DNA from: Chitinophaga terrae (ex Kim and Jung 2007)
Lineage (GTDB): Bacteria; Bacteroidota; Bacteroidia; Chitinophagales; Chitinophagaceae
Length of the DNA stretch: 64,000 nt
Reading direction: 5' to 3'
Assembly (NCBI RefSeq): GCF_900107795.1
Contig: NZ_FNRL01000028.1
Location: 1 to 64,000 of the forward strand
The notes below the pieces were generated by a model. It saw only the letters and a program-made list of their open reading frames with translations. It ran no database searches and was not told the origin of the DNA. Below, one piece after another: positions 57,107 through 64,000 of the stretch (the first letter of the stretch is position 1; every line of letters starts with the position of its first letter). Made by a program: the position numbers and the translations under genes.

Positions 57107-60100
57107 TTATAGCCGGCTTTGAGTCATTTCCGACAGTATCTTCCTGTAATGAGCGCTCGACTGCAGCACAGGTTCATGCCCCAATAAAATAACCTGCTGC
57201 CGGGCCCTGGATAAGGTTACCAGCAGTTTCCTGTCGACTTCGATCTCTTTTTCTTCCCAGTCGAACCACCCGATCGACTGCAGCGTTTGCAGCTGGGCCG
57301 GGTGATGCACGGCCAGCGAAGCGATAATTATGTCGTTTTCTGAACCCTGGAACCGTTCTACTGTATCAATATTTATTGATTGCAGCATCTCATCATCTGC
57401 CAGTAATTCCCTGATCAGGCTGATCTGTGTACGCCACGGCGTTACGACTCCCACCCTGTCTTTAGGCAAAGACGGGCCATACTTCTGCTTTAAATGCCGC
57501 AACAGGGAAGCCACCCATTGCGCTTCCGTTTTATTCATCTTGGAAGTGGATTCGTAAGGACTGTTAATAAATATTTTCCGGCCGGCGGATAATATCCTTT
57601 CCCAGCCCTCGCCGGTTGATGCGTTCTGCTCAAACGGCAACTGCTGCTCCGGCCTTCCGGAATTCAGCTGCCCTGCATAATAGTGGTTCACCATTGCAGC
57701 TATCGTTTCATGCATCCGGAAATGGGTACTAAGCATTCCCCAGGCTTCTCTCCAGTTATTCTTCTTACAACACTGCATCAGCCGTTCGAACAACGAAGTC
57801 CGGAGATCCCGTATCCCCAGCGCGGTCAGCTGCTCTTGTTTACAGGTGCAGAAGCTATCGTCCTGGGCTACCACGGGAGGTAACTGGTTCTGGTCTCCTA
57901 TCAGGATAAATTTCTTAAAAGGCATTAATAATCCCAATACCTGCGGCTCTGTCAGTTGCGACGCTTCATCCACGATCAGCGTATCCATAGCTACTCCCAT
58001 CATGAGCAACTGTTCCAGCCGCGACGACATAGTAGCCACTGTGGCTACAAAAACCCTGTGGCCGGCAATAAAATTCCTGGCTTCGTCCAGCGATCCGCCC
58101 AGGCAGTACTGCTGCAACATTCTGCCGGCTTCCGTGTTCTTGCTGCCTATACGCAAATGCCTGATAGCGCGGCTTTCCAGCTTTGAGCAGATCTCTTCCA
58201 CCGCCTTGTTGGTGAAGGCAACTATAACGGTTGTACGCCCTTGTTTTACTGTTTCATTTACAATAGTAGTAAGTAAGGTTGATGTTTTGCCTGTGCCCGG
58301 TGGTCCCTGTAACAGGAAGTAGTCGTTTGCTTCCAAAGCCTGCTTTACGATCAAAGCCTGGTTATCGTTGAACATTGCCGGCGGCGGATAGGTCAGCGGC
58401 GTTCTGCCCGGCGCGCGCAAACCAAGCAACAGCCTGGTTTTATCCGCATACTGGGGCGCGATAATATAATAGAGTGATGCAGCGGCCGACCAGTAGTTGG
58501 ATTCATACATATCATGCTCTATCACCCATTCGTCGAACTGCCGGAAGAAGTCGAGCGTCATTTGCCTGTTGATAAGGCTGAAGGAAAGATGATGTTTGCC
58601 CAGGTCTTCTATCCTGCCTTTTAAAAGTTGTTGCTTCAGCGGCCGCAAACCGGCGCTGGTGCGCGGGTAGATGACGGCCGTGTCATTCACCCTGAAATTA
58701 TGGTTCACGGGTATGAGCAGGTCGAACTGTACTACGCTGTTAACGGTGTCAAACTCCCTGAACCGCAGCCCGGGGATAATATTGAATTTCTTCAGCTTCT
58801 CCTTTTCGTCCTGCAGCCACAGTGCTGCAAATCCATCTGCTTCTTCTTCCCTGTTAACGGCCGAGAACATCCCGCATTTTGCCTGCAGGAATTCCCGCAG
58901 GGTGAAGGCCAGGTATTGCTGGTAATAGGCCTTGAACTCGGGAGGCGCCGTTGAATAAGCCTGTTGAAATGCGCTGAAATGGTGGCTGCTGAAAGGAGGC
59001 ACGCCGGTTGCGTTTTCTGGACAGATGGCGTTAAGTATCTCCATTTCTCCCGCCGCCAACCTGAGCAGCATAGCCACGATCTCGTTACGCAAGGTCAGAA
59101 GTTCATTTTCCAGGAAATGAGTACTGCTCACATTGCGTAAAGGATTGGAAGCGGCAGCAGAGTAAAGGATGGCGGAACTGCCTTTTCTGCCGGGGCCGAA
59201 AGTGGAGCGCAAGAGCAGGTTATAACCCACTACCTGCATTTCGTGGTTTTTCCAGGTGTTGAAATCCGGGGCTTTGCCGCTTTTTAATTCATAAATTTCT
59301 TTACGGGTGATCTCTGTCTCATCCTGGGTCATTACATCGAGTCGCCCCTGCAGCCCGTACTGGGCTGAAAAGAAGGTAGGTTCAATGCTTACGTTCCCGT
59401 TTCCCAGTTCTTTCACTGCATTTTGGAGATTGTTCCAGTGAACAGTCTGGATATCGCGGTACATTTTATTCAGCTCTTCCCGCCCATAGGCAGCTGCCTG
59501 CATAACGTTTTCGGCAACTGCTTCCATGAACATCTGTTTCAGGTTTGTAGCCTGTTTGCGAAGCATATCGTCGAGCAGGGTATTGACCAGGTTACCGCGG
59601 AAGGCCGCTGGCCCGGAGTTTTGAGGCAGCAGTTTTTTAACGAGGTACAGCAACCGGTTGCAGCCCCGGTGAGTGAAACACTCGGCCAGGTCGCTGATAT
59701 CGATCAGCAGATCGGGTTCCAGTATTAACTGGCTTTCGGGCGTGGCTATATACTCATGTTCATGATTGCCCGGTTTGCAGTGGAAGATGTTAACAGTATC
59801 GTATGCACGCAGCATGGTTTGAAGGCTGAGGACTGTTGCCGGCAACATGGCATCTAGCTGCAGGGTGAAATCTTCATTCTCTTCATCTGTCAATTGCAAC
59901 ACAGTACCATTAACAGCCCTGATCATTCCTTTCAGTACGGGAATATCCTGTTTGGCTGTATTGTCTTTTTTCAGGGAAAGCTGACCCGGTGTGTTATGGA
60001 TGAACAGCAGATCTTCCGGCGGCGCTGCCTGGTAGTACCATTCTATTAGATTGGAGATGGCTTTCAGGCATTGCAGGTGTTCTTCTTCCGAAAACATATG

Positions 60101-60361
60101 CATACCACGTATAGCCTTCATAGTTAGGGTGCGCGCAACCATGACCTGGCTTTTCAGGTCCCTGGGCGCGTTTTCCTTATCGAAGAAAAACTGCATCCGG
60201 GCAAAGAGGTTACCAAACGAGCGGGTTTCCTTTTTGGTAAGTTCGCGGAATAAAGTTTCAAGTAATTGTTTATAATACCTGACCTTTTCATCGGCCAACC
60301 CGATATGAAATGCTTCCCGAATCCTGGCGTAGAAGGCAGTAGCGATAACTGTTAACTGCAT
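57107..60361 (-). CDS. Dna2-like nuclease-helicase (PD-(D/E)XK plus SF1 helicase)
   Basis: Protein of 1084 aa. A RecB-like nuclease core lies at about 335-380: GLQGRLDVM with Asp342, YELKSGK with Glu358 and Lys360, and MQVVGYNLLL with Gln376 and Tyr380. The SF1B helicase has GPPGTGKT (686-693), VDEAS (797-801), GDQNQLPP (822-829), HFRMH (880-884), TVERFQGSEND (1000-1010) and VTLSRARQQVILLGH (1048-1062). The order nuclease then helicase is that of Dna2. The iron-sulphur Cys set of Dna2/AddB is incomplete: C228 and C234 before the nuclease, only C447 after it. Length is above average for related bacterial proteins. It has no phage or toxin partners beside it. Confidence 0.82.
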   Translation of the reverse strand: MQLTVIATAFYARIREAFHIGLADEKVRYYKQLLETLFRELTKKETRSFGNLFARMQFFFDKENAPRDLKSQVMVARTLTMKAIRGMHMFSEEEHLQCLKAISNLIEWYYQAAPPEDLLFIHNTPGQLSLKKDNTAKQDIPVLKGMIRAVNGTVLQLTDEENEDFTLQLDAMLPATVLSLQTMLRAYDTVNIFHCKPGNHEHEYIATPESQLILEPDLLIDISDLAECFTHRGCNRLLYLVKKLLPQNSGPAAFRGNLVNTLLDDMLRKQATNLKQMFMEAVAENVMQAAAYGREELNKMYRDIQTVHWNNLQNAVKELGNGNVSIEPTFFSAQYGLQGRLDVMTQDETEITRKEIYELKSGKAPDFNTWKNHEMQVVGYNLLLRSTFGPGRKGSSAILYSAAASNPLRNVSSTHFLENELLTLRNEIVAMLLRLAAGEMEILNAICPENATGVPPFSSHHFSAFQQAYSTAPPEFKAYYQQYLAFTLREFLQAKCGMFSAVNREEEADGFAALWLQDEKEKLKKFNIIPGLRFREFDTVNSVVQFDLLIPVNHNFRVNDTAVIYPRTSAGLRPLKQQLLKGRIEDLGKHHLSFSLINRQMTLDFFRQFDEWVIEHDMYESNYWSAAASLYYIIAPQYADKTRLLLGLRAPGRTPLTYPPPAMFNDNQALIVKQALEANDYFLLQGPPGTGKTSTLLTTIVNETVKQGRTTVIVAFTNKAVEEICSKLESRAIRHLRIGSKNTEAGRMLQQYCLGGSLDEARNFIAGHRVFVATVATMSSRLEQLLMMGVAMDTLIVDEASQLTEPQVLGLLMPFKKFILIGDQNQLPPVVAQDDSFCTCKQEQLTALGIRDLRTSLFERLMQCCKKNNWREAWGMLSTHFRMHETIAAMVNHYYAGQLNSGRPEQQLPFEQNASTGEGWERILSAGRKIFINSPYESTSKMNKTEAQWVASLLRHLKQKYGPSLPKDRVGVVTPWRTQISLIRELLADDEMLQSINIDTVERFQGSENDIIIASLAVHHPAQLQTLQSIGWFDWEEKEIEVDRKLLVTLSRARQQVILLGHEPVLQSSAHYRKILSEMTQSRL

Positions 60362-60440
60362 AGTTGCAAGTTAATAAATAGACGTTTGCAATGCTGCATC
60401 AATTGTTATACCTTCCGTAAGTTTTATTAAATACGATTTT

Positions 60441-61238
60441 ATGTCAGCCAAAAAAATTGCCATAATAGGCGGTGGAAACCTGGGAACGGCCATTGCGCAG
60501 GGGTTATTGAAGAGCGGCTTCTCCAAGCCATCCGACATTACCATTACCAAACGTAACGTAAGTACTTTATCGGCGCTTCGCGATGCGGGCGTTCGTATAG
60601 AAACCGATAATGATATAGCGATCCGCGAGTCTGAAATTATTGTGGTGGCGTTGAAACCATATAATGTCAGGGAAGTATTGCAGGAGTTCCGTGCATCTTT
60701 CGATCCTTCGAGGCATATCCTGATCAGCGTGGTAACAGGGGTAAGTATAGAAGACCTGGAAAACGTGGTACCCGGTATGGCGGTAGTTCGCGCGATGCCT
60801 AATACAGCCATCGCCATCCAGGAATCCATTACCTGTATCTCGCATAAACATGCAACGGCAGAACAGGTACAGTATGTAAAAACCATGTTCGATCAGCTGG
60901 GCGCTACTGTGAGCATAGATGAAAAGCTGATGGATGCAGCAACAGTATTAGGGGCATGCGGTATTGCCTTTGCCCTCCGTTTTATCAGGGCAAATATCCA
61001 GGGAGGTATTGAAATCGGGTTTGATGTGCGTACGGCCAACCTGATCGCTGCCCAAACGGTGAAAGGGGCTGCAGAATTGCTGATCAGGGAAAACAGGCAT
61101 CCGGAAGAGGAAATCGACAAGGTAACCACTCCTAAAGGGTGCACTATTGCCGGTTTGAACGAGATGGAGCACCAGGGTTTCAGTTCTTCCCTCATTAAAG
61201 GGATCACTGCATCTTACAATAAGATTGTGAAAGATTAA
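60441..61238 (+). CDS. proC: Pyrroline-5-carboxylate reductase
   Basis: Protein of 265 aa. Rossmann start IAIIGGGNLGTAIAQGLL, then VVALKPYNVREVL and SVVTGVSIEDLE, RAMPNTAIAIQES. The ProC signature is at the C-terminus: TTPKGCTIAGLNEMEHQGFSS. It makes proline from pyrroline-5-carboxylate with NAD(P)H. It overlaps the convergent sixA gene by 4 bp and is divergent from the Dna2-like gene. Confidence 0.95.
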   Translation: MSAKKIAIIGGGNLGTAIAQGLLKSGFSKPSDITITKRNVSTLSALRDAGVRIETDNDIAIRESEIIVVALKPYNVREVLQEFRASFDPSRHILISVVTGVSIEDLENVVPGMAVVRAMPNTAIAIQESITCISHKHATAEQVQYVKTMFDQLGATVSIDEKLMDAATVLGACGIAFALRFIRANIQGGIEIGFDVRTANLIAAQTVKGAAELLIRENRHPEEEIDKVTTPKGCTIAGLNEMEHQGFSSSLIKGITASYNKIVKD

Positions 61239-61729
61239 TTATTCCTGGGGTAATCGAAAAAGAGGAATTTCTTCGAAGCTATGTCGAAGTCTTTCCAGCT
61301 GTCGGTTTCCGCCTGGATAGCGAAAATGCCTGCAGTAGGCACATTGTCTATCCTGATCTCGTCTGTCAGGTAATTGGCGAAATCCGTGATCCCCGGATTA
61401 TGGGCGAAGATGGCTATTGTATTGAAATCGTCGTCCACTTTTGTGATCACTTTCAGGAAAGTGGCGGCGTAACAGAGATACAGTTCATCTTCCAGCAAGA
61501 TAGCCTGTTTGGGATACTTCCATTCGTTTGCCATTAATTTGGCGGTATTCCTGGCTCTTTTTGCGGGGCTTGAAATAACCAATTCAGGAACCAGGCCATG
61601 GCCGATAAGACGTTGAGCCATTTCCGGGGCGTTTTGTTTGCCACGTTTATTAAGAGGGCGGTCAAAGTCATCTATATCGGAGTCTGTCCAGCTCGACTTA
61701 GCATGACGGATAAGTAATAATGTTTTCAT
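61235..61729 (-). CDS. sixA: SixA-type histidine phosphatase
   Basis: Protein of 164 aa. The phosphatase core: LLLIRHAKSSW with the catalytic RHG-like RHA, PLNKRGKQNAPEMAQRL, SSPAKRARNTAKL and FAHNPGITDFANYL with the second His. SixA-like enzymes dephosphorylate phosphohistidine proteins; the target here is unknown. It converges on proC. Confidence 0.88.
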   Translation of the reverse strand: MKTLLLIRHAKSSWTDSDIDDFDRPLNKRGKQNAPEMAQRLIGHGLVPELVISSPAKRARNTAKLMANEWKYPKQAILLEDELYLCYAATFLKVITKVDDDFNTIAIFAHNPGITDFANYLTDEIRIDNVPTAGIFAIQAETDSWKDFDIASKKFLFFDYPRNN

Positions 61730-61881
61730 GGGATGAAAACGAATGTTAACGTAACGAAAATACTGAATTTACAGGAAGTTAATTTGTTAGTATTATTTGC
61801 GTATAACAGACATCGTTATTTAAGATAAAATTAACATGGGAAAATAGCGACAAATAATAAATTATTTAAATGTTTATAATG

Positions 61882-61918
61882 AAAAAATCCCGGCAGTATT
61901 TAACCGCCGGGATTTTTT
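61882..61918 (-). terminator. Terminator of the PurF-type gene
   Basis: AAAAAATCCCGGC (61882-61894) pairs with GCCGGGATTTTTT (61906-61918), 13 bp, with an 11-nt loop. It lies 18 bp beyond the gene's stop on the minus strand and is bidirectional in form. Confidence 0.95.
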
Positions 61919-61936
61919 ATAATGCTTTTTCTATTA

Positions 61937-63784
61937 TTAATATCCTCTTTCGTTCTTGCCTTCCATATAGTTCATAAACGCTTTATTTACTACACGGTTA
62001 CCGCCAGGAGTCGGGTAATCGCCGGTAAAATACCAGTCGCCCAGGTTATTAGGGCAGGCTTCGTGCAGGCTTTCGATAGATTGGTAAATCACTTCGATTT
62101 CTGCGCCTATGCCTTTTGGCGTCAGGATCTCGGCAATTTTTGCGGAGATCTGTTCCGGCGTAAATGGTTTGTAGATATTTTTTACAACGTTTTGAGCATG
62201 CAGGGTGTTGGTGCGTTGCAATTCTTTGCACAAGCCGTATGCTTCCTGGAGGATATGTTCTTTACCATGATCTTTCAGGAGGGCAATGGCTGCCTGGAAA
62301 GCAACGAAGTCGCCCATTTTACTCATATCGATACCATAGCAGTCGGGGTACCTTATCTGAGGCGCTGAAGAAACGATGATGATCTTCTTTGGTCCCAGCC
62401 TGTCCAGCATTTTGATAATACTTTCTTTCAGCGTAGTACCTCTAACGATAGAGTCGTCGATCACCACGAGAGAATCTACCCCCGGGCGTACGGTTCCGTA
62501 AGTGATATCGTACACGTGTTGAACCATTTCGTTACGGCTGGAATCTTCCGTAATAAAGGTTCTCATCTTTACGTCTTTGATCGCGATCTTGTCGATACGG
62601 ATACGACGATTGATCATTTCTGTCAGTTTCTCTTCATCGAAATCCTTACCCCATGACTGGATACGTTCAACCTTGATCTTGTTAAGATAGTCTTCCAGGC
62701 CTTTCAATAAGCCATAGAAGGCTACTTCGGCAGTATTAGGGATAAATGAGAAGATGGTATTGCGCAAGTCGTTATCGATCGCTTTCAGTACTGTACCGGA
62801 AAGGTTGCGGCCGAGCGCTGTACGTTCTTTATATATCTTTTCATCGTTCCCCCTGGAGAAATAGATCCTTTCGAAGCTGCAGGCTTTGCGTTCTTTCGGT
62901 TGGAGAATCTGTTCGATGGCATATTCGCCGTTATTTTTAACGATCAATGCGTTTCCCGGCATCAGTTCCAGTACCTCGTTCTCGCCAACATTGAAAGTGG
63001 TGCGGATAGCGGCTCTTTCGGAGGCGGCAACGATCACATCGTCGTTAATATAATAATAGGAAGGACGGATACCGTGTGCATCGCGGATCACGAAAGCATC
63101 GCCGGAGCCGATAAGGCCGCAGGCGTGGTAACCGCCGTCAAACATCGAGAATGATTGCTGAAGGATCTTTTTAATATCCAGTTCTTTACCTTCTTCGCCG
63201 TCTTCTTTGCAGATGAAGTGGTGAACTACTTCCAGCATTGCTGCCAGGTCGCTGTTCTTATGTACTTCTCCAGGTTCAACGTTGACGAATTTGAATAACT
63301 CTTCGGCGTTTACCAGGTTGAAGTTACCTGCCATGGTCAGGTTCCGGGAAGGGATGGTATTGTATCTAACGAAAGGATGGCAAAGTTCGGCGTTGTTCTT
63401 ACCCTGGGTAGCGTAGCGGAGATGGCCTAACAGCAGTTCGCCAAGGAACCGGATATGCCCTTTCATGAGGCCTGGGTATTTGGTGATTTCCGGTTGGTAT
63501 TTCTCTATTTCCTGGATTTCGTCGCGAACTTTTCCGAAAATATCGCCGATCGCTTGTGGAGCTGCGCTCCGGATGCGGTGCATGAATGGAACACCTGGTT
63601 CGGTGTTAAGTTTAACAGTGGCAAGGCCTGCACCATCTTGTCCCCTGTTGTGTTGTTTTTCCATGAGCAGGTACAACTTGTTCAGCCCATAAAAAACAGT
63701 CCCATATTTTTGTTGGTAGTAGGAAAACGGTTTTCTTAATCTTATAAATGCCAGACCGCATTCATGTTTGATCGCATCACTCAT
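61937..63784 (-). CDS. purF: Amidophosphoribosyltransferase (PurF-type), long form
   Basis: Protein of 615 aa from ATG 63784 (MSDAIKHECGLAFIRL); the frame to 63844 lies over the promoter. Cys9 should become the N-terminal nucleophile of the glutaminase domain after propeptide removal (C-G-L-A). The class II glutaminase part has HLRYATQGKNNAE and AGNFNLVN. The phosphoribosyltransferase site is VVIDDSIVRGTTLKESI. It makes phosphoribosylamine in purine synthesis. It is about 100 residues longer than most PurF, with insertions in both domains, a form common in Bacteroidota. The promoter TAACTTTG (63803-63810) lies 18 bp upstream. Confidence 0.9.
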   Translation of the reverse strand: MSDAIKHECGLAFIRLRKPFSYYQQKYGTVFYGLNKLYLLMEKQHNRGQDGAGLATVKLNTEPGVPFMHRIRSAAPQAIGDIFGKVRDEIQEIEKYQPEITKYPGLMKGHIRFLGELLLGHLRYATQGKNNAELCHPFVRYNTIPSRNLTMAGNFNLVNAEELFKFVNVEPGEVHKNSDLAAMLEVVHHFICKEDGEEGKELDIKKILQQSFSMFDGGYHACGLIGSGDAFVIRDAHGIRPSYYYINDDVIVAASERAAIRTTFNVGENEVLELMPGNALIVKNNGEYAIEQILQPKERKACSFERIYFSRGNDEKIYKERTALGRNLSGTVLKAIDNDLRNTIFSFIPNTAEVAFYGLLKGLEDYLNKIKVERIQSWGKDFDEEKLTEMINRRIRIDKIAIKDVKMRTFITEDSSRNEMVQHVYDITYGTVRPGVDSLVVIDDSIVRGTTLKESIIKMLDRLGPKKIIIVSSAPQIRYPDCYGIDMSKMGDFVAFQAAIALLKDHGKEHILQEAYGLCKELQRTNTLHAQNVVKNIYKPFTPEQISAKIAEILTPKGIGAEIEVIYQSIESLHEACPNNLGDWYFTGDYPTPGGNRVVNKAFMNYMEGKNERGY

Positions 63785-63802
63785 GGCAGAAAATTGAAGA
63801 CG

Positions 63803-63810
63803 CAAAGTTA
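63803..63810 (-). promoter_or_regulatory. -7 promoter box of the PurF-type gene
   Basis: TAACTTTG on the minus strand, 18 bp before ATG 63784. Confidence 0.5.
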
Positions 63811-63860
63811 CGCTAAAAACCAGAATCCATAAAGAGATTGGCAAAAAGGATATGCAGGGT

Positions 63861-63869
63861 TGTGGATAA
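63861..63869 (-). promoter_or_regulatory. Perfect DnaA box
   Basis: TTATCCACA on the minus strand, upstream of the PurF-type gene. A single copy, so not an origin by itself. Confidence 0.35.
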
Positions 63870-63952
63870 GTGGGGCGCAGAGTGGATTAAGGAGATGTTA
63901 AAAATGGGATGGCCGGTAAGAAACATCCTCCAGGCGTCTCAATAGCAAAGAA

Positions 63953-63980
63953 AAAGGGCTGCCCGTTAAGACAACCCTTT
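63953..63980 (-). terminator. Terminator of a minus-strand gene beyond the right edge
   Basis: On the minus strand AAAGGGTTG (63972-63980) pairs with CAGCCCTTT (63953-63961, one U-G pair) over a 10-nt loop and leads into a T-rich run. The pairing is better on the minus than on the plus strand (U-G against a C/A mismatch), so a gene on that strand should end just past 64000. Confidence 0.7.
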
Positions 63981-64000
63981 CAGTATTATTTCTTTATATA

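Overview
The window comes from a chromosome of a Bacteroidota bacterium, most probably Chitinophagaceae (Chitinophaga-like). Grounds: a gliding-motility lipoprotein (GldH), a GLPGLI-family protein beside a CarboxypepD_reg-type outer-membrane barrel, the futalosine menaquinone enzyme MqnC, a fused CcoNO cbb3 oxidase, the BatD/BatE pair, and many promoters with the Bacteroidota -7 box TAnnTTTG. No rRNA, tRNA, CRISPR array or prophage was seen. Most of the content is housekeeping. The accessory signals are a group II intron end, a family of four long inverted-repeat elements, a freestanding NUMOD4/HNH-like gene and a Dna2-like nuclease-helicase.

Layout. 1-311: 3' end of a group II intron (end of its RT/maturase plus domains V and VI), 14 bp beyond the stop of a secreted C1 peptidase. 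326-9.6 kb: C1 peptidase, GNAT, DNA polymerase I, ArsC-like protein, a MurG-like glycosyltransferase, a small lipoprotein, an arginase-fold protein and two LprI-like proteins. 9.7-14.5 kb: a peptidase-type operon with an active/inactive M16 pair and two retropepsin-like proteins. 14.6-18.6 kb: mqnC, lipoprotein, GNAT, Hyi-like isomerase, small membrane protein. 18.7-24.7 kb: outer-membrane barrel and GLPGLI gene, divergent from a histidine kinase/OmpR-type regulator pair, with a 4x TACTGTTA operator-like array between them. 24.9-29.6 kb: pheS, 3-hydroxyacyl-CoA dehydrogenase, epimerase, lipoprotein, LpxD-like acyltransferase. 29.6-30.1 kb: AT-rich spacer with a candidate small RNA. 30.1-41.9 kb: a microaerobic respiration locus.

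The respiration locus is the clearest functional unit. A minus-strand operon runs cupin-ccoS-ccoNO-ccoQ-ccoP-ccoG-ccoH-SafE-hemN, with intergenic gaps of 0 to 31 bp, and encodes the oxidase, its assembly factors and oxygen-independent haem synthesis. A second unit carries a degenerate hemerythrin-like protein translationally coupled to the copper ATPase CcoI. A Crp/Fnr regulator follows. Two identical FNR-type palindromes (TGAT-ATTT-ATCA) lie exactly 45 bp upstream of a TAnnTTTG box, one for each unit. The sequence itself therefore proposes the wiring: Fnr-like regulator to two promoters to oxidase, copper loading and haem supply.

41.9-64 kb: RluE-like pseudouridine synthase, YicC, GldH, a second kinase/regulator pair, a LytS-like kinase with a degenerate ATP site plus its LytTR regulator, BatE/BatD, SDR, YjjG-type phosphatase, Psd and CdsA (phospholipid synthesis), CPBP protease, DusB, NUMOD4 protein, Dna2-like enzyme, ProC, SixA and a PurF-type amidotransferase.

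The least explained structure is the family of four 174-218 bp nested inverted repeats at 5445, 8564, 18587 and 45794. Within a copy the arms are perfect or nearly so. Between copies they differ, with compensating changes in both arms. Every copy directly abuts a TAG stop codon, and two copies supply the last codons of a neighbouring gene.
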